64,000 bases of DNA from Bryum argenteum (lineage: Eukaryota; Streptophyta; Bryopsida; Bryales; Bryaceae): positions 6,931,409 to 6,995,408 of the forward strand of contig CM073328.1 of NCBI GenBank assembly GCA_037043015.1. The letters run 5' to 3'. The notes under the pieces are model-generated. The model saw only the letters and a program-made list of their open reading frames with translations, was not told the origin of the DNA and searched no databases. Position numbers and translations under genes: made by a program. The first letter of the stretch is position 1; each line of letters starts with the position of its first letter. Positions 22,220 through 35,700 of the stretch are shown in pieces.

Positions 22220-23260
22220 TCAGAATGTCTGCACAAACGAAACCACATTTAGAAACAGCCCAAATATATGAACGATTGACAGGCATTGCTTTTGAAGAGA
22301 GCAAAGTGGCGCCATTTTGCAACAGTGACTTACCTTCAGATGGCCTATTTCATGTGCAAAGGTGAAATGGTGTGAGTTACTGCTCACTCGCTTGGGGCAG
22401 CATTCGGACCTCCTAGTACTAGCTAGAGAGCTTGAACTTGAACGCACGCATGTGCAGGCTCACCTTTTCAATCCACCTTTCCTTACCGCTGGGACGGTTG
22501 CCAAGAAAGTGACGAGGAAGCTAGTCAACATGCTTCCGGGGCTACTTCGCGAAGGTATTCAAGCTGTTGGCTGGGTTTTGTCGGATAGATATCGGCCCCA
22601 AACAAACTAGAGGAGGAGTACAACTGAAAAAGCTACGCTTGTGGACACCGCATTTATATGTCAATAAGTATGGACACACCCTGCAAAGACTACATCGCAT
22701 ATTTTGAGAGGAACGAACCGCAATCTAGTTCGTCACTGGCGAGATTATCCGGAGGGCTTGCACAATCCCACCAAATGATGCCTTGTGCGGTTCTGCACAC
22801 AAATTCAAGACATGTCTCTGGAAAGTGGACATCATTTTCTTCATTAGTCATCAGAACGATCAGTGGTATGAACACCGGCTGTCTCAATATACCTCCAAGT
22901 GCCTCCTTCCCTGCTCCGTACCTAGACCCTTCTCTGATTGAATGCCTGGTATCTCGTTCGGTTGATCCTACGTTCAAACCAACCCTGGAATAGACAGCTG
23001 CTGATGAACACGACCGACAAGAGTCTCTGGAGCGTGAACAACAAAGAAGTCAGTGTTGAAAGGCTCCTGGAAGTACTTTGACGAGGATAGTGATCTGTTG
23101 GGCTTCAACCAAAAGTTTGCTCAGCTCAATCGGAGGATCCTGCAAGAGCACCCTCTTCTTCACATCATTCGGAGTGAGTGAGGACGATCTAATGCATCTG
23201 TGATCTTCCGAAGAACAAAATTGAAGCGACATGAGCAGCACCAACGCCCACATATCACAT
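22220..23260. other. duplicated unknown sequence, possible pseudogene
   Basis: Both strands have open frames that read like protein in places (plus 22362-22610, minus 22690-22977 and 23050-23253), and the region is repeated in block C at 50100-50775 with frames interrupted. I recognise no family. A minus-strand string HHFTFAHEIGHL resembles a zinc-protease motif, but it is a short isolated match and the block C copy lacks it (HERGHL). I do not assign a function. Confidence 0.25.
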
Positions 23261-24622
23261 CAGATAATGAGTTTCATGAGCTCACATCGCAACTTATAGT
23301 CTTTGACAGTGATTAAGCTGGGAAAACAAGGGTGACTACTTCCCCCTCACGCTTCTGCACATTTGTGCGCGCATGAATATCATCATTTTGCATTAACATT
23401 TAATACGGTATAACAAGGTTGATCTCTGATCGAATCCATCAAACTAGCACGGATGTATAGTTATGGTTGTATCCTATTGAAGTTTATACGATATGCATGT
23501 GAGTGTATTTGAATGAGCAGAGATAATTATCAGTTTCAATCTCTCCATGGGCCAGATGGATTTGTGCTTTGTCGTGATTATACTTTGACTAGCAAATGCT
23601 CTATTGTTCAGTTCATAAAGCTTGAAGAGCTCGCACCTCATCCACAAGTTCACAAGACCGGTTTCATGAAGTGGGTTATCTTGGGTTTTTTGTCAAGAGC
23701 AGCGATCAACACCAAGGGCTCTGGGATTTTAAGATTTCCACTTCTGATTTAACCCTATCAAATCATGCTGCATGCTCATTGAACATGTTAGTAGCATTAT
23801 CTTACTATTAAGTTACTAATGTTCATGTCTTGTTATTGCAGAGCAGTCAAAGATTGAAGATCCACATATGACTCATGGTGGGAGTAAACTGAGGTGGCAC
23901 CAATGGTGGAGCATTAGTGCATAATTGGGTAAACTAAATTGGTGAGAGGATTGGATTTGTCAGCCTCAGATTTGCATTGTGTATCAATACTCACATTTCA
24001 GTTCCATGTAAGGAAACTGCTCAATAGTAGCTCAAATTTCAGCAAAAGAAATCTTAAACTTTGTTGAAGTCTAAATTGGGTTTGAAGTTTAAAATGGGTT
24101 TATGCAAATTCGGGCAGCTCTGATCTAGATTGATTTTCCTTAGAGTTTTGCTTGTTGCTCCTTATATTGCAAAGTGCATGTCATAAAATTTGCAAGCTTA
24201 AAGTCCAATTTTTGAGTCTTCTAAGACAACCTTAGGTTGCGAGCAAAGAGGGGGCAACTTAGAAAAGTATATTTTTTGAAATTTTTCTTTTGAAATATTC
24301 TCATTACTAAATTCCAAAGCATCTCGTGTTAGAAAGTTCACCAATTTTACAAGGGTAACCTCCAAAATCTCAAAAACAATCTTCACGATGCCCAAAAATA
24401 CTCAAATACAACCTTTGGATATGATGATTTCTCGAATAGTAAACATCCAACAATGAATTTATGGAGCAGTAACTAAAAATAGTCTTAGATACAAGATCTC
24501 AAAGTTGGAAGTTTTGAAAATAGAAACAAAATTGGTGCACACCCCCAAGGCTCTATAGAAGTAGATAATTGCAATTTTGAGGTTTGAAGCTCCCAAAAAG
24601 CACCTAGGAAGTTTAGGGGTTA

Positions 24623-26650
24623 TAGTGTAGATGGGAAAAGCATATGGAAGGATAGTCCAAGTGGATCCACCATATTTGACTTTTCTACTTTGCTATGAAT
24701 TCATGAAGGTGGACTTACAGGTAAAGTGACTTGAAGGTGGACTTTTAATCTCTATATGTCTTCGTCTAATTGCAACTAAAAAACACATTTTTAGAAAAAG
24801 TGTCGTGGATGAAAACAAAGAGTAGCTATTTAGATTTGAGCTGTACAAACTTGTAACAAACTAGGTGATGTGCACCAAAAGTTGAGTCATGAGGCTTCAT
24901 TGATGGTGTCGTAATTTGACACCCCATAATGTATGTAATATGTACATGGTACTTCTGCATTACAAACCTATTATAAACAAATTAATGAAATTAATCAAGT
25001 CCCTAGTCTACATTATTAATACTACTCCATTTTAGAGCACTTTTAGATGTTGTTTACTCTTGCAATGAAATGAAAATTCTAGTCTGACTAAAAATCTAGG
25101 ATATCAATTAACTCGAAAACTCCATTTATGAGATTGAACAAATGTTGACACCACATGTGAGAATTTCATCATGGATTGGTGGCGAGGACAATCAATCTAA
25201 GATTATCATTTAGTGAAAATTAGCTACCCTACCACTTAGGTCAATCAAAACTCCCACAACACCACAAACCAATCGTTAGACAACTCCAAGCGGGAGGTAT
25301 CTTTTAATTTCAACTTTCTACTTGTGTGTATTTTAGACAAATTTGTTACGGGTACATAAAAAAAATTCACATTTAAGACTCATAACTAAATCTATTTTGA
25401 TCCCAACTTAATCATTTCCCTTGGTTCAATTTCTTACATACATAAATCATCATTCAAAATGAATACTCTTAGACTCTTTGCAATGAGCTTGACTACTTGA
25501 AAATTGAGCAATCTTTGAGGTACTTTATATAATGTACATTTCTAATCTACCTATTAACAAATTAGACTTCTCTATACTCTCTTTTATAACCACCTAATAA
25601 AAGTCTTCCTATAGCTCGCTGAATGAAGCCAAACAATAAATTCACCAAGAATCTTCATGCCATTCTTCTAGAGGCCAGGAACATCACATTCAAATAGAAC
25701 CTTGTGAAAACCACAAGTAAAACCTATTGAAAACTAGGAGAGTTATTATAGAAGGTAGAAGCAATTTCTACAGACTTAAAATTCAAAATTGGCAAGACAC
25801 CAAATTATTCTAACTCATAACCACATAACTAATATGAAGCAAGATTGCCTCTTTTTCACTCAATCCCACTAAAGTGGATGTGGTGAGATTCTAGCCCATC
25901 TTAAGATGGTTTCAAGTACTTGAACGCTTTTATTTATCTCTGTTAGAAAATTACAATGGTTATTTATCCGATTGAGGATAAACCGAAAATAAATACAAGT
26001 GTCAATACTGGATGCTACAAGTGCCTCACCACGATGCTAAAATATACTACCAAAAACATTCGCCCAAAATAGTGCCTCACCATGATGTTGAAGATACAAT
26101 CAACAATATCCATCCGGAACTAATATCATCAATGTGGATACAAAAAGAGGCCTTTCAAATTCGTTTGCACTCCTTCACATTGCATTCCGTGCACTCCTAT
26201 ACAAGAGAACCGAGATGTTTCCACCAAACATATTGACTCCTTTTAAAATTCACAGAACCTCATAAGATCAAATATTCTTTGTAAAGAGACTTAAGCACAC
26301 TTTGGTCAAAATACTCAAACACTTTTCTACCATAGATGGTTGACAAATACTTTATTTGTTCAAGTCGCACAAGAAGCATCAATCCATTTAGTAATCATTC
26401 TCTTATTCAATGCAAACAAACATATCTCCCTACAAGAAGCATCAGTCTTCTAATCTACCACTCCAACAAACTACTTAGTCATGTAAATACACAACTTTAT
26501 GAAGTACCAAAATGAAATGACCCTCATTGGTCTACAAAAGGTTAAATGTAAAATTGAACCCAAATCTAATTCTACATCAACATTAATAACTACAAAGCTA
26601 GTTAACCATGTCGATAAAGCTCTCAAAGTGTCTATGAGAGTCACATAATT
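24623..26650. other. 3' flank of the TNL gene, no gene recognised
   Basis: AT-rich DNA with no coding signal. A short direct repeat around GTGCCTCACCACGATG/GTGCCTCACCATGATG lies at about 26020-26075. Polyadenylation signals for the TNL gene would lie in the right part. Confidence 0.35.
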
Positions 26651-29600
26651 TCAAAATACAAAATACATATATCGCCATTTTTGTAAACATGCGGTATGGA
26701 GTTTGTGAAAAAGTTCACCACAATACCCATATTCCTCAATGTCCAACTCATCATCTCGCCTGTCGCGAGCATTAGTCACTTGAAACCACTCTGCAAAATG
26801 GCCATCCATCCAACTCGGTGCTACAGAGACTCCAAATAGCTCCAAAGAGTGTAGAGCCTCAAGATTTGGTAGGCCTTCAAGTTCGTATTCTTCATCAAAA
26901 TCATATTGATATGGAAGTATCTCAAAGATGTGTAATATTTTCAATTGAGGACACTCCAAACCTCTAAGATTTGTCAAACTTGGACAACATCTCAAAGTAA
27001 ATGAACGCAAGGATGTGCATGGCCTAAAATCAGGAAGTTCATAAAGACTATGTAGTCCATCCAAGCACACATGTTGTAGTGAATAATATATGCCTGAATA
27101 CTCATCTGCACTTGGAATCCCAGGAAGCAACATTGTTACCAAATTATCAAGCTCCTCAAGCTTCAAATGACGAAGACAATCAAGCCCCTTGAGATTTAGC
27201 ACTGTGATGTTGGAACAATCGGAAAGTTGTAACACCACAAGATTGGTCATATCTTGCATTGCCTTGCCCAATAAAAGTCGAGCATTTGCAAGTGTTATAT
27301 CATCAATTCGTAGCCTCACAAGATCATCCCATTTTCTATTTGATGATGAAGCATCACCTCTCAAATTGGTTCCCATAGTCTGAAATACACCCCTCACATT
27401 TCTTAACCCTTTCACATTGTGCTCGCTCACATACTCAGCAAACTCCTTGTACAGGTCGGGCACAGATGCATGATAACCATCCTCCTCGAAAGAGATCATG
27501 TCGGACTTCTTTAAATCCTCCATCTGCACCACACGACACTTTCCTCTATTAGTCATTTATCCCTTCAAAACCTATATTCAAATATTTATTGCACAATTCA
27601 TCATCCATAATTAACATCGAGCAAGGCATCAAATACCATCTTCACACTTTTCCTTCTAGATGCCACTACCACTAACAAAAAAGTAAGTATTAGTAGATCA
27701 CAAAGTTTTGGTACTTACTTCATTTCTTATTTTCGTTGTACTTTCATCATACAGTCTGGAATAAAACTCAGCCTCGGCATTAAATGTTTCATAACCACCT
27801 TCAATTGTGCCCCCATAATCGTACATGAAATATGCAATATCCAAGAACAATAGCTTCTCATTGAACTTTAAAGTGCTAAATTGCATATCCAAAATATCAA
27901 AGAGGCCATCTGAAGAACTCCACGCATCTCTCATTGAAACTATTCCCTTATTAAGATGATCTTTCCACACCAACATCTGCTTCCCCTTGGACCTGCCCAA
28001 CCGAGAAAAGAAGTCTGCTAATGCCGTCAATGCTAATGGGTGATATGATCCACCTTCCTCAGTTCCAAACCAACATTTCTGAATACAAATTTCAACAATC
28101 TTTTGTACTTCATTTGTCAAATTAAAAATTGACTTCATAGGATCAACATGTTTTAAGAAGAGGTCCTCCGCTTCTTTCTTGTGCAACTTAGGCATTGACA
28201 TGAAGAATTCAATATTTGGCAATAAATCCTCCAAAATTGCTTTGCTCTTTGCCATGATCATGATTTTACTCTCTGGATGAAAACCAACCATCAAGTATTT
28301 TCGAGCTTCCTTTTGTACATGGGCATCATTTGTGACATTATCCAATACTAGGAGTACCGGCTCCCGCCTCATGTGCAATCTCATTTGTGTCAATCCCTGC
28401 CATATAGAAGTGCATGTTTGAGTCTCGTTACAAATTAGTCTTGTTCTTCGATTACAATATCCATTCTCCACTTGATGATACAAAATAACCACAAAACTTC
28501 ACACAATACAATACTAGTTCATCTAATTCAATTGCAATACCTTTTCAATATCCATGCCAATACCATCCAACATAGTTCTTTCGAAGCCACACAACGCTTT
28601 TAAGATCTTCTCTTGCCGCCCTGCTCTTCGACCCTTACCCAACTCGACATGGCACACTCTACCTAAGAATTCTCCATAAAAGTAATCGCACATGGCTTTC
28701 GACAATGTCGTTTTTCCAACCCCGACCATTCCATATAATCCCAATACATTTGCTCCTATCTTGTTTTCTTCCACAAATAGGCTCGTTATATCCTGCAACC
28801 CAACACAAAGTGACTAATTTATTACTGAATCTCATGCGAGACATCTCAAGTTTATATTCTTCTATACTGAGTAGTTAGAACAACACTCTAATCTACATAT
28901 TCTCTACTTTAGAATCATAAATAATGATCTCATTTTGACATCCCTCACAGGCGTCCTTAAAGCCTTACAAAATACATCCATCCACAATTTAGAATCACTA
29001 TAACCATAAATAATTCCTACAATGCTCTACTTTTGATCCTAACCCTCATAAGCAAGAGATCAAATAGCCCTCCAACTCCTAGGAATCCATATTCACACAT
29101 AATGCTTACATAGATTACTTGATTCATGAGCACTTCAAAATCTAAAACCTTTGGCCATCTTCACATACCTTGCACATTCGATTGTAACCAACCATACTTT
29201 CACTGCTCCCATATAACAAGTCTGGTGGCGACAACTCAAAAATGCTTGAAACCACAAGCTTTCTGTACACCACCTCCTTCTTCATTGCATCTTTGTCAAA
29301 TCTCAAACCATTTGACTTGCACAAGGCTTTCACAGTTGCACTCCACTTTGTCACATCAATCCTTTCGTCCTTGCTTGCATGTTGTTTCCATATAGGCATC
29401 CAACGATCCTCATCTTTTACGTCCTCAATTGATAACTTGAAGAACAATGGAAACATGTGCAACTTGTGTCCTCCACGTTGTTGTTGAGCAGAATAAAACT
29501 CACCCAACTCCAACATTGGCCACTTAGAAGACAAAAACTCTTCAGACAACACTATCACTGCTACATGACATGCACGAGCTGCCTCTATTATGAGAGGTGC

Positions 29601-30533
29601 GAAGTCCTCTCCTTTCGGCAAACTATGGTGTCTCTGATCAAAAAACGGGAAGAAATATCCATAACGTTCAAGATCCACACACAATTGCTCCACAAAATCC
29701 TTCTGAGCTCCTGAGTGACTCAGAAATATCTTTTGCTTGGCTCCATCCAACTTGAACAAGCTGCAAAATACGGTAATGCATAAGTTTGCCAATGACCTGA
29801 ACACCTCAAACCATCGTGATAATCTGGTCAAACCTACATTTATTGAGAGATAATGATCAGCACTGTAAACTGACAAAGGCGATTAAGACTTCATAGACAC
29901 AGTTTACCTCTTCTGCTGTGAGCTTCCGGAAGAATCACCACTTGTTGCTCCCATGGGCTGGCATGAGAATAGAAGGGATTGCAATTCCTGTTTATTTGTC
30001 AAAAACATGAAATCACCACAAATATGGTACCAAGGGCGTAAAGTACACTTAATTATTCTGCCAGAAACCAGCTTAAAATGAAATCATTTATATTTCAGAA
30101 TCCACTTCAAAGGCAGAATAGGAAAATGAACCTACTTTCCCTCTAGGCTTAATCCACTAGAAGACTCAAGAAGATTGAACTTTTTTGCACAACAAAAAGT
30201 TGCATGTATACTGCATTGCGGTACCTACCCAAATCTGAAGAACGTCTGACAAACTTGGAAATAAAACAAGCCAGAATTGACTGAGAAGATCATGTTTACT
30301 TTCTGAAATTTCGACCATATTATAATGCTCAGAAGTCGGTACTCGTGTGGATTAAAGTAGGGAAAGGAATTAGCAAAGGATGTGAAACGTACTTCATTTG
30401 CAAGCTGCATGGGGCCATCATTGGTCCATACTGCAGAATCAGAAACATCACCATTGCTTACATTCTCCATCCGAATTCCATCCTCGTCATGCTCTGCACC
30501 ATGATTGACCATATCATCACGAGAATCAAACAT
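26651..30533 (-). CDS. TIR-NB-ARC-LRR immune receptor (TNL), six exons
   Basis: Exons 30393-30533, 29908-29987, 29169-29760, 28541-28792, 27719-28396 and 26651-27523 join in frame at GT-AG sites into 871 residues with no interruption. The ATG at 30533 follows an in-frame stop; another in-frame ATG is at 29954. The TIR domain (about residues 80-215, from KQKIFLSHSGAQKDFVEQL) keeps the Glu of the WPMLEL segment, equivalent to the catalytic NADase Glu of plant TIRs. NB-ARC has the P-loop GMVGVGKTT (292-300) and kinase-2 VLLVLDNV (369-376); GLPLAL is HPLAL and MHD reads VPD. About five to seven loose leucine-rich repeats follow from residue 620. Such receptors sense pathogen effectors and trigger immune cell death. 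The 58-residue acidic N-terminal extension before the TIR is unusual. A further non-coding 5' exon ending near 30660 is possible. Confidence 0.85.
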
Positions 30534-31890
30534 CGAACCACGGAGCAGTCACTTTAAACATATGCATCCTGTGACAAAGCCTCTCAAATTCTATCCTAGA
30601 GCACAGTGGCAAACAAGCCTGCAAACAAGAATCCAAGACTTGAATGTGAAAATTAATACTCACGAAGGGGATCTTGTTCACCGGGTGGAGCCGAACGCAA
30701 TCGCTTCCTAAGTGGCCCACCTGCCTCGCTTGCACCATGGCTGCGGAAAGGAGAAGAAGCATGAGAATTAACCCCGTGTTCTTTGGAGGGCAGAAATCGA
30801 ATAGTGTGATTTTCAACACCTTTGTACACATGGAGGTATGTATGGCATTTTTACAGTTGCTACAAGAGATCTTGAAGCTGGCTACGGCTACAAGTGCTAC
30901 AATTAATTTCAACCATTAAGGGTTTTTCACCTGTGAATGCAAAACTTAGTTGTTTTCAAAATTCAGGACTGCCAGTTTCCATTTTAGGGTATTAAGGAAC
31001 TTTAGGGTTGAAAGCACGGAAGGTTGAATGGGTGAGGGGCATGCTTGCAGATGGGGGTTATGGAGGATACCTTGGCTTAGAACGCGAGGAATCCATGATG
31101 AATATATCAGCGGACAGTTGACTTGACTCTACGCTGGAAACTGTCGGTACAGATTACTGCTCAACGGGGCCCTCGAGACGACTTCTGCAACTTGGAGCAG
31201 TCGTAGCTGTGACCCATCAGCATAAACCACCCTACGGTGTAATCCACCGCTTGCTTGGTTCCAAGTCCTACATCACATTCAACAAAAGCTAGTGATTCAG
31301 TGCCCACACACGAGACTCCGGCAGTGACAAGAGGCTCAGTACCAAGCCGAGTACATACGAAAATGAGTGAACCTCAAAGCAGTGAAAAACCCACCACTGA
31401 AAGCGTGAGGACAAGCCCAAGATTTCGTCAAGTCAGTGGTCTAGAGTTGGCCAGCACAATGGGAAGCCGCCTTCGATTCCGAACCCTCTCTCGCACATGT
31501 TGAAGAGACAGTCCAACACGCAACTTGAAGGAAAACTTTAACGCACAACTTCACGATTGCAACACTGAGAACTTCGTGGAGTGAAGCAACTCAAGCAAGT
31601 GTTTGTAACCCTAAATGCACCAGAATATAAGCTTGGTCTAACGCGGACTGCTTAATAATAGCGAATATTTTAGTATATGATGCAGTTGCGAAGTCAACTT
31701 TTGTGCGTGGGCACAGTAAGCGAAAGATTGTACTAAGTTTAGTTTGTGCAAAAAAAGTCATATATAAGGCATCCACACACCCTCCAAGAGATCTCATATC
31801 TTCTACGGTACCACCAAATTTCTGCATATCCCTGGGGGATATCCTCCCACCACTGTTCGCAACCTTTACCTTTTGTCTGCAACTACATTC
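30534..31890. other. upstream region of the TNL gene
   Basis: Likely promoter and 5' leader of the TNL gene. A minus-strand open stretch near 30660-30770 ends at a good donor (CCCTTC then GTGAGT) and could be an untranslated or alternative first exon, but joining it to the next acceptors gives early stops. Nothing else is recognised to 31890. Confidence 0.35.
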
Positions 31891-32147
31891 AACCCCAATT
31901 TCGTTAAAATGGCACTATGCCATGTGCCATTTTGTCACACTAGATCTTACATTTGTGCTCATATAAAATGGTATATTCTGTAATATCACAATTTTTTTTG
32001 TAATATCACTTCTTTATATACATTGTCACTCATTTTCCCTAATATCACCTTAAAATTCTGTTATATTACATGGCTTTCGAGCTACAGTTCAGAAAGTTGA
32101 GGTGTGCCATTTTACCGGAATAATGCCATTTTAACGGAATTGGGGTT
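31891..32147. repeat. AACCCCAATT-type MITE, copy 1 (257 bp)
   Basis: It begins AACCCCAATTTCGTTAAAAT and ends ATTTTAACGGAATTGGGGTT, an inverted pair of about 24 bp. Two more copies are at 42452-42708 and 48103-48321. There is no coding capacity. Target duplications are not consistent enough to name the superfamily. Confidence 0.75.
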
Positions 32148-32356
32148 AGTCTCCAAGAAAGAGTATCATGACACGTATGCCCACCTGAGATTCTTTGTAG
32201 AAATGGTCAGTTTCCGTAAGTGATAATTTTTCAGCTTCGAACCTTTCTTGGTTCCTTGTGCATCAACTCGAACACAGTCTGATCGAATCACGATGCTGTC
32301 GAGCTCTAGGCCTTTTCAGATTATGGAGTTCAATTTCGAATTTTTGATGCAGACAT

Positions 32357-32715
32357 TGTGGTTGAATAGAAACAGATGAATAGTGCAAAAACAGACACAG
32401 AAATTTATTTCATTGACAAGCTTATATGCATAGCGAGAGGAACAGCCTCATTAATTCTCCTAGTTAATGCTAACAAGAAAATGGCTGCTCAAGGAACTGT
32501 AACGAGCAGCGATAATGAAATAGAATCTGACTATATTAATTCTTCTGACACGTTGCTGATCAGCCTGCAGGCTGCCCTGTCATCAGCCTGGGTATGCGTG
32601 GACAAGGCAGCTGTGCCAAGCCCATTTGCCTTAACTCATACCTGCACCAGTCAAAGGTCCACCCTAACTGCTAAGACTTCCTAGGTACAGATTCGAGACT
32701 GTAGTTTCACCAACA
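32357..32715 (-). repeat. copia 3' LTR
   Basis: 359 bp, starting TGTTGGTG and ending CCACA on the minus strand, preceded inside the element by the purine-rich tract GAGCGAGGGGAGG. It is nearly identical to the LTR at 40993-41351. Confidence 0.95.
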
Positions 32716-35700
32716 CCTCCCCTCGCTCAGTTACGTGCCTCAAGCTGAGCGTCAGAATTAGGTTAAACATGTCGAATCCTTAATTTAGGCCGTTGGAGGA
32801 GAAATATATCGAATTTGTTGAAACTTTGACAATCAGGCAGATTGTTTTGCTTGTATTGTGGGTCATAGGCCGCTGGCTCCAACGATGTGCAGACCGGGTA
32901 GTGAAGTTTATCGGGCACTGCTTCTTGGAGACGTTGACACAGAAGTAGACAGATAGAGCAAGAAGGGAACCGGCTCGCGTGATCGCAGCGCAGCTCGAGC
33001 ACCCTCGCAGCACGCACGCTAATTCTCCTGGTGAGACGGAGAGGGAATTTGAGGAGTCGCCAGATTTTAGCAATTGCTTGTTGCCTACAGACGAGATAAC
33101 TATGGATGAGGATTTACCACGTCTCACGTGTCTTCCTCTCGGGTGCGAGCCTCGGTTTAGAACCTGGGCGGACATATAAAAGTAGAATCCTTTGTAGAGT
33201 TGTTATACCATTGTGGACAGTTGTCCAACTCCAAGGCTTCAGCCAGATGCAATATAAAGCTTCATTTCTTAGCACTTGTTGCAAAGTCAGTCCTGCTTGT
33301 TGTCTTGAATTGATCCAATGTAGACAAGGCCTAGTTTGCTCCTTAGGATTTCGAATGTTGTCTTTCCAGTTGCATTGGTGAGGATGTCCGCTGCCTGTTC
33401 CGTAGTAGGCACATATTCGAGCTTAATTTCTCCAGAAGCAACTTTCTCGCGGATAAAATGATGCCGCACTTCGATATGCTTTGTCCTACCGTAGAAAATC
33501 GGGTTGTGTGCAAGATTCAAGCAACCCTGATTATCACCGAGAATTTTTGTGGGACAGTGATTGTCAAGTATGCGGATTTCATTGAGCAGCCGCCTTAGCC
33601 ATACGGCTTCCTTCGCCCCCTCGGTAATCGCCATATATTCACTCTCAGTCGACGAGAGAGCAACAGTCGGTTGTTTCCGGCTACACCAGGTGACGGGAGT
33701 TCCTCCGAGGTAGAACACGAAGCTAGTAGTGGAGCGTCGATCATGGGCATCTGCGGCCCAATCTGCATCCGTGAAACCTAACAGGTCATCATTCTCCCCT
33801 TTCCGGTACAGTAGGGCCAAATCTGTTGTGCCTTGCAGGTACCTGAACAGATGCTTAACGGCTTGGGCATGAGGCGCTTGTGGATGAGCCATGAATCAAC
33901 TGAGAACACTTACAGCGTACCCAATGTCAGGGCGTGTATGAGTCAGAAAGATTAATTTACCAACCATTTTCTGATAGAGGCTTGAGTCGGCAGCTTCTGC
34001 TTGCATGTCAGGAACGAGATGCACCTTTTCCATCATCGGTGTGGCGGCTAGCTTGCAGATATCAAGGCCAAATTTATGTAAAGTGGCTTTGACGTACTGG
34101 CGCTGGTATACGAGGATTCTTGCAGGGCAGGAAATAAACTCCAAACCGAGAGAGTAGGTAAGAGGGCCCAAGTCGGACATATCAAAGGCCTGCTGAATCT
34201 CCGAGCGAAGCAAGGCGACATGAGAAGAGTTGTTGCCCGTGATATAGACGTCGTCGACGTAGAGCAATAGTAAGGTAAGTAAGCTGCCTTCAATGTGAAA
34301 GTAGAGATTCGTGTCAGCTGTTGACTTGTGAAGACCTTGGCTAGCCAGATAGGAATCCATACGTGAGTACCAAGCACGAGGTGCTTGCTTTAGTCCGTAC
34401 AGAGCTTTGTTAAGCTTGCAGACTAATTGCGAGTTGGGAGAGGAAAAACCTGGCGGGGGAGTGACATAAATATCCTCGTCAATTGTGCCGTTTAGGAACG
34501 CTGTCTTCACGTCCAAGTGATAGACATCCCAGCCGTGGTGGCCAGCAAGTGCGATGACAGTTCGAAGTGTATTCCACTTGACTACCGGCGCGAAGGTCTC
34601 CTTGAAATCTAGTCCTCCGCGTTGCTGGAAACCGCGAGCAACCAGTCGTGCCTTTAGCTTGTCCACTGTCCCATCAGAATTTGTTTTAACTCTGAAGACC
34701 CATTTCGTGGATATCGCAGTTCGATGCGGTGGCAGAGGCATCATATCCCAAGTGCCGTTCTTGTGTATCGATTCCAGCTCGGAATGCATAGCAGCACGCC
34801 AGCGAGGGTGAAGCAGAGCAGCATCCACTGAGTCAGGGAGGCGGATGGAGGAGTCGACAGCAGTTAGGTGAAGATGGTAATCCTGCAATCGACTAGGTAG
34901 CCGAGGAGGACGCCCACTCCGAGTGGTGACCAGGAATGGGTCTGTTGTGCCAGAAATGGAGCTAGAGCTGATCATGGGCTCACCAGATGTAGAGGCTGGA
35001 CTAGGTTGAAAGTCTGGAATGTCTGGCAGGTGGCGACGGTGATACACACGCAGTGGAAGGACGGCTTGAGCGCCAGAGGTATTCACGGACACTTGATGTA
35101 CGCTCTGAGGTGGTGGAAGCAAGTTGTGAAGTGGAGGAGGAGATGAGGGGAGGAGATGAAGTGGAATCGTCAGCTGCAAAGACAGGAGTGGTTGGCGGGC
35201 CAACTTCAGGAACAGAAGAAAAGTCCCAGTCAGCTGGGGGAAACTCTGAGGCAATAAGCTAGTGGCGGCCTTGTACGGGAAACACTGCTTATCAAAACGA
35301 ACATCTGTAGACACCAAAATGCGACGAGTGGCCTTGTGATATTTTCTATAGCCTCTGGAATTCACATCGTACCCGACAAATATGCATTCATATGCCCTGG
35401 AAGCCAATTTCTCTAGCTTTGGGGTTGTATTGAGCACGTAGCTCTTGCACCCAAAAATGCGCAGATGATCAACTTGAGGAAGGTGGCTTGTGAATCGTTG
35501 ATAAGGAGTGATACCGCTGTTAGCCCGGGTTGAAGTTCTATTGATCAAGTAGTTTGTGGCTGCAACTTCCTCTGTCCAGAGATGCGGTGGAGTCATAGAT
35601 GCAAATGCAATGCACCGGGCTTTGTCGAGTAGCGTCCGGTTCTTCCTTTCAGCCACACCGTTTTGGTGTGGGGTGTACGTTTGAGTCAACTGGCGCAAAA

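Larger units (their letters stand above)
21180..24622 (+). repeat. duplicated block B (collinear with 48841-51900)
   Basis: Long stretches match block C in order. They include the snoRNA-like units, the TGTGCTGAACA segment near 21720, the CGTCTGCTTCTCGAATTTGTTGG segment near 22085, the open frames at 22.3-23.0 kb, and a right-end piece of the TTAACCCC MITE ending AAGTTTAGGGGTTA near 24616. The similarity to block C seems high by eye, with many small insertions and deletions. Confidence 0.7.

Noticed and set aside
22330-22420. Minus-strand HHFTFAHEIGHL resembling the HExxH motif of zinc proteases
   Set aside because: A short isolated match; the duplicated copy in block C lacks it, and the rest of the frame does not resemble a protease.
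30526-30912. Minus-strand frame of 128 codons upstream of the TNL gene
   Set aside because: It has no ATG at its start, no family match, and does not join in frame to the TNL exons. At most part is a 5' leader exon.
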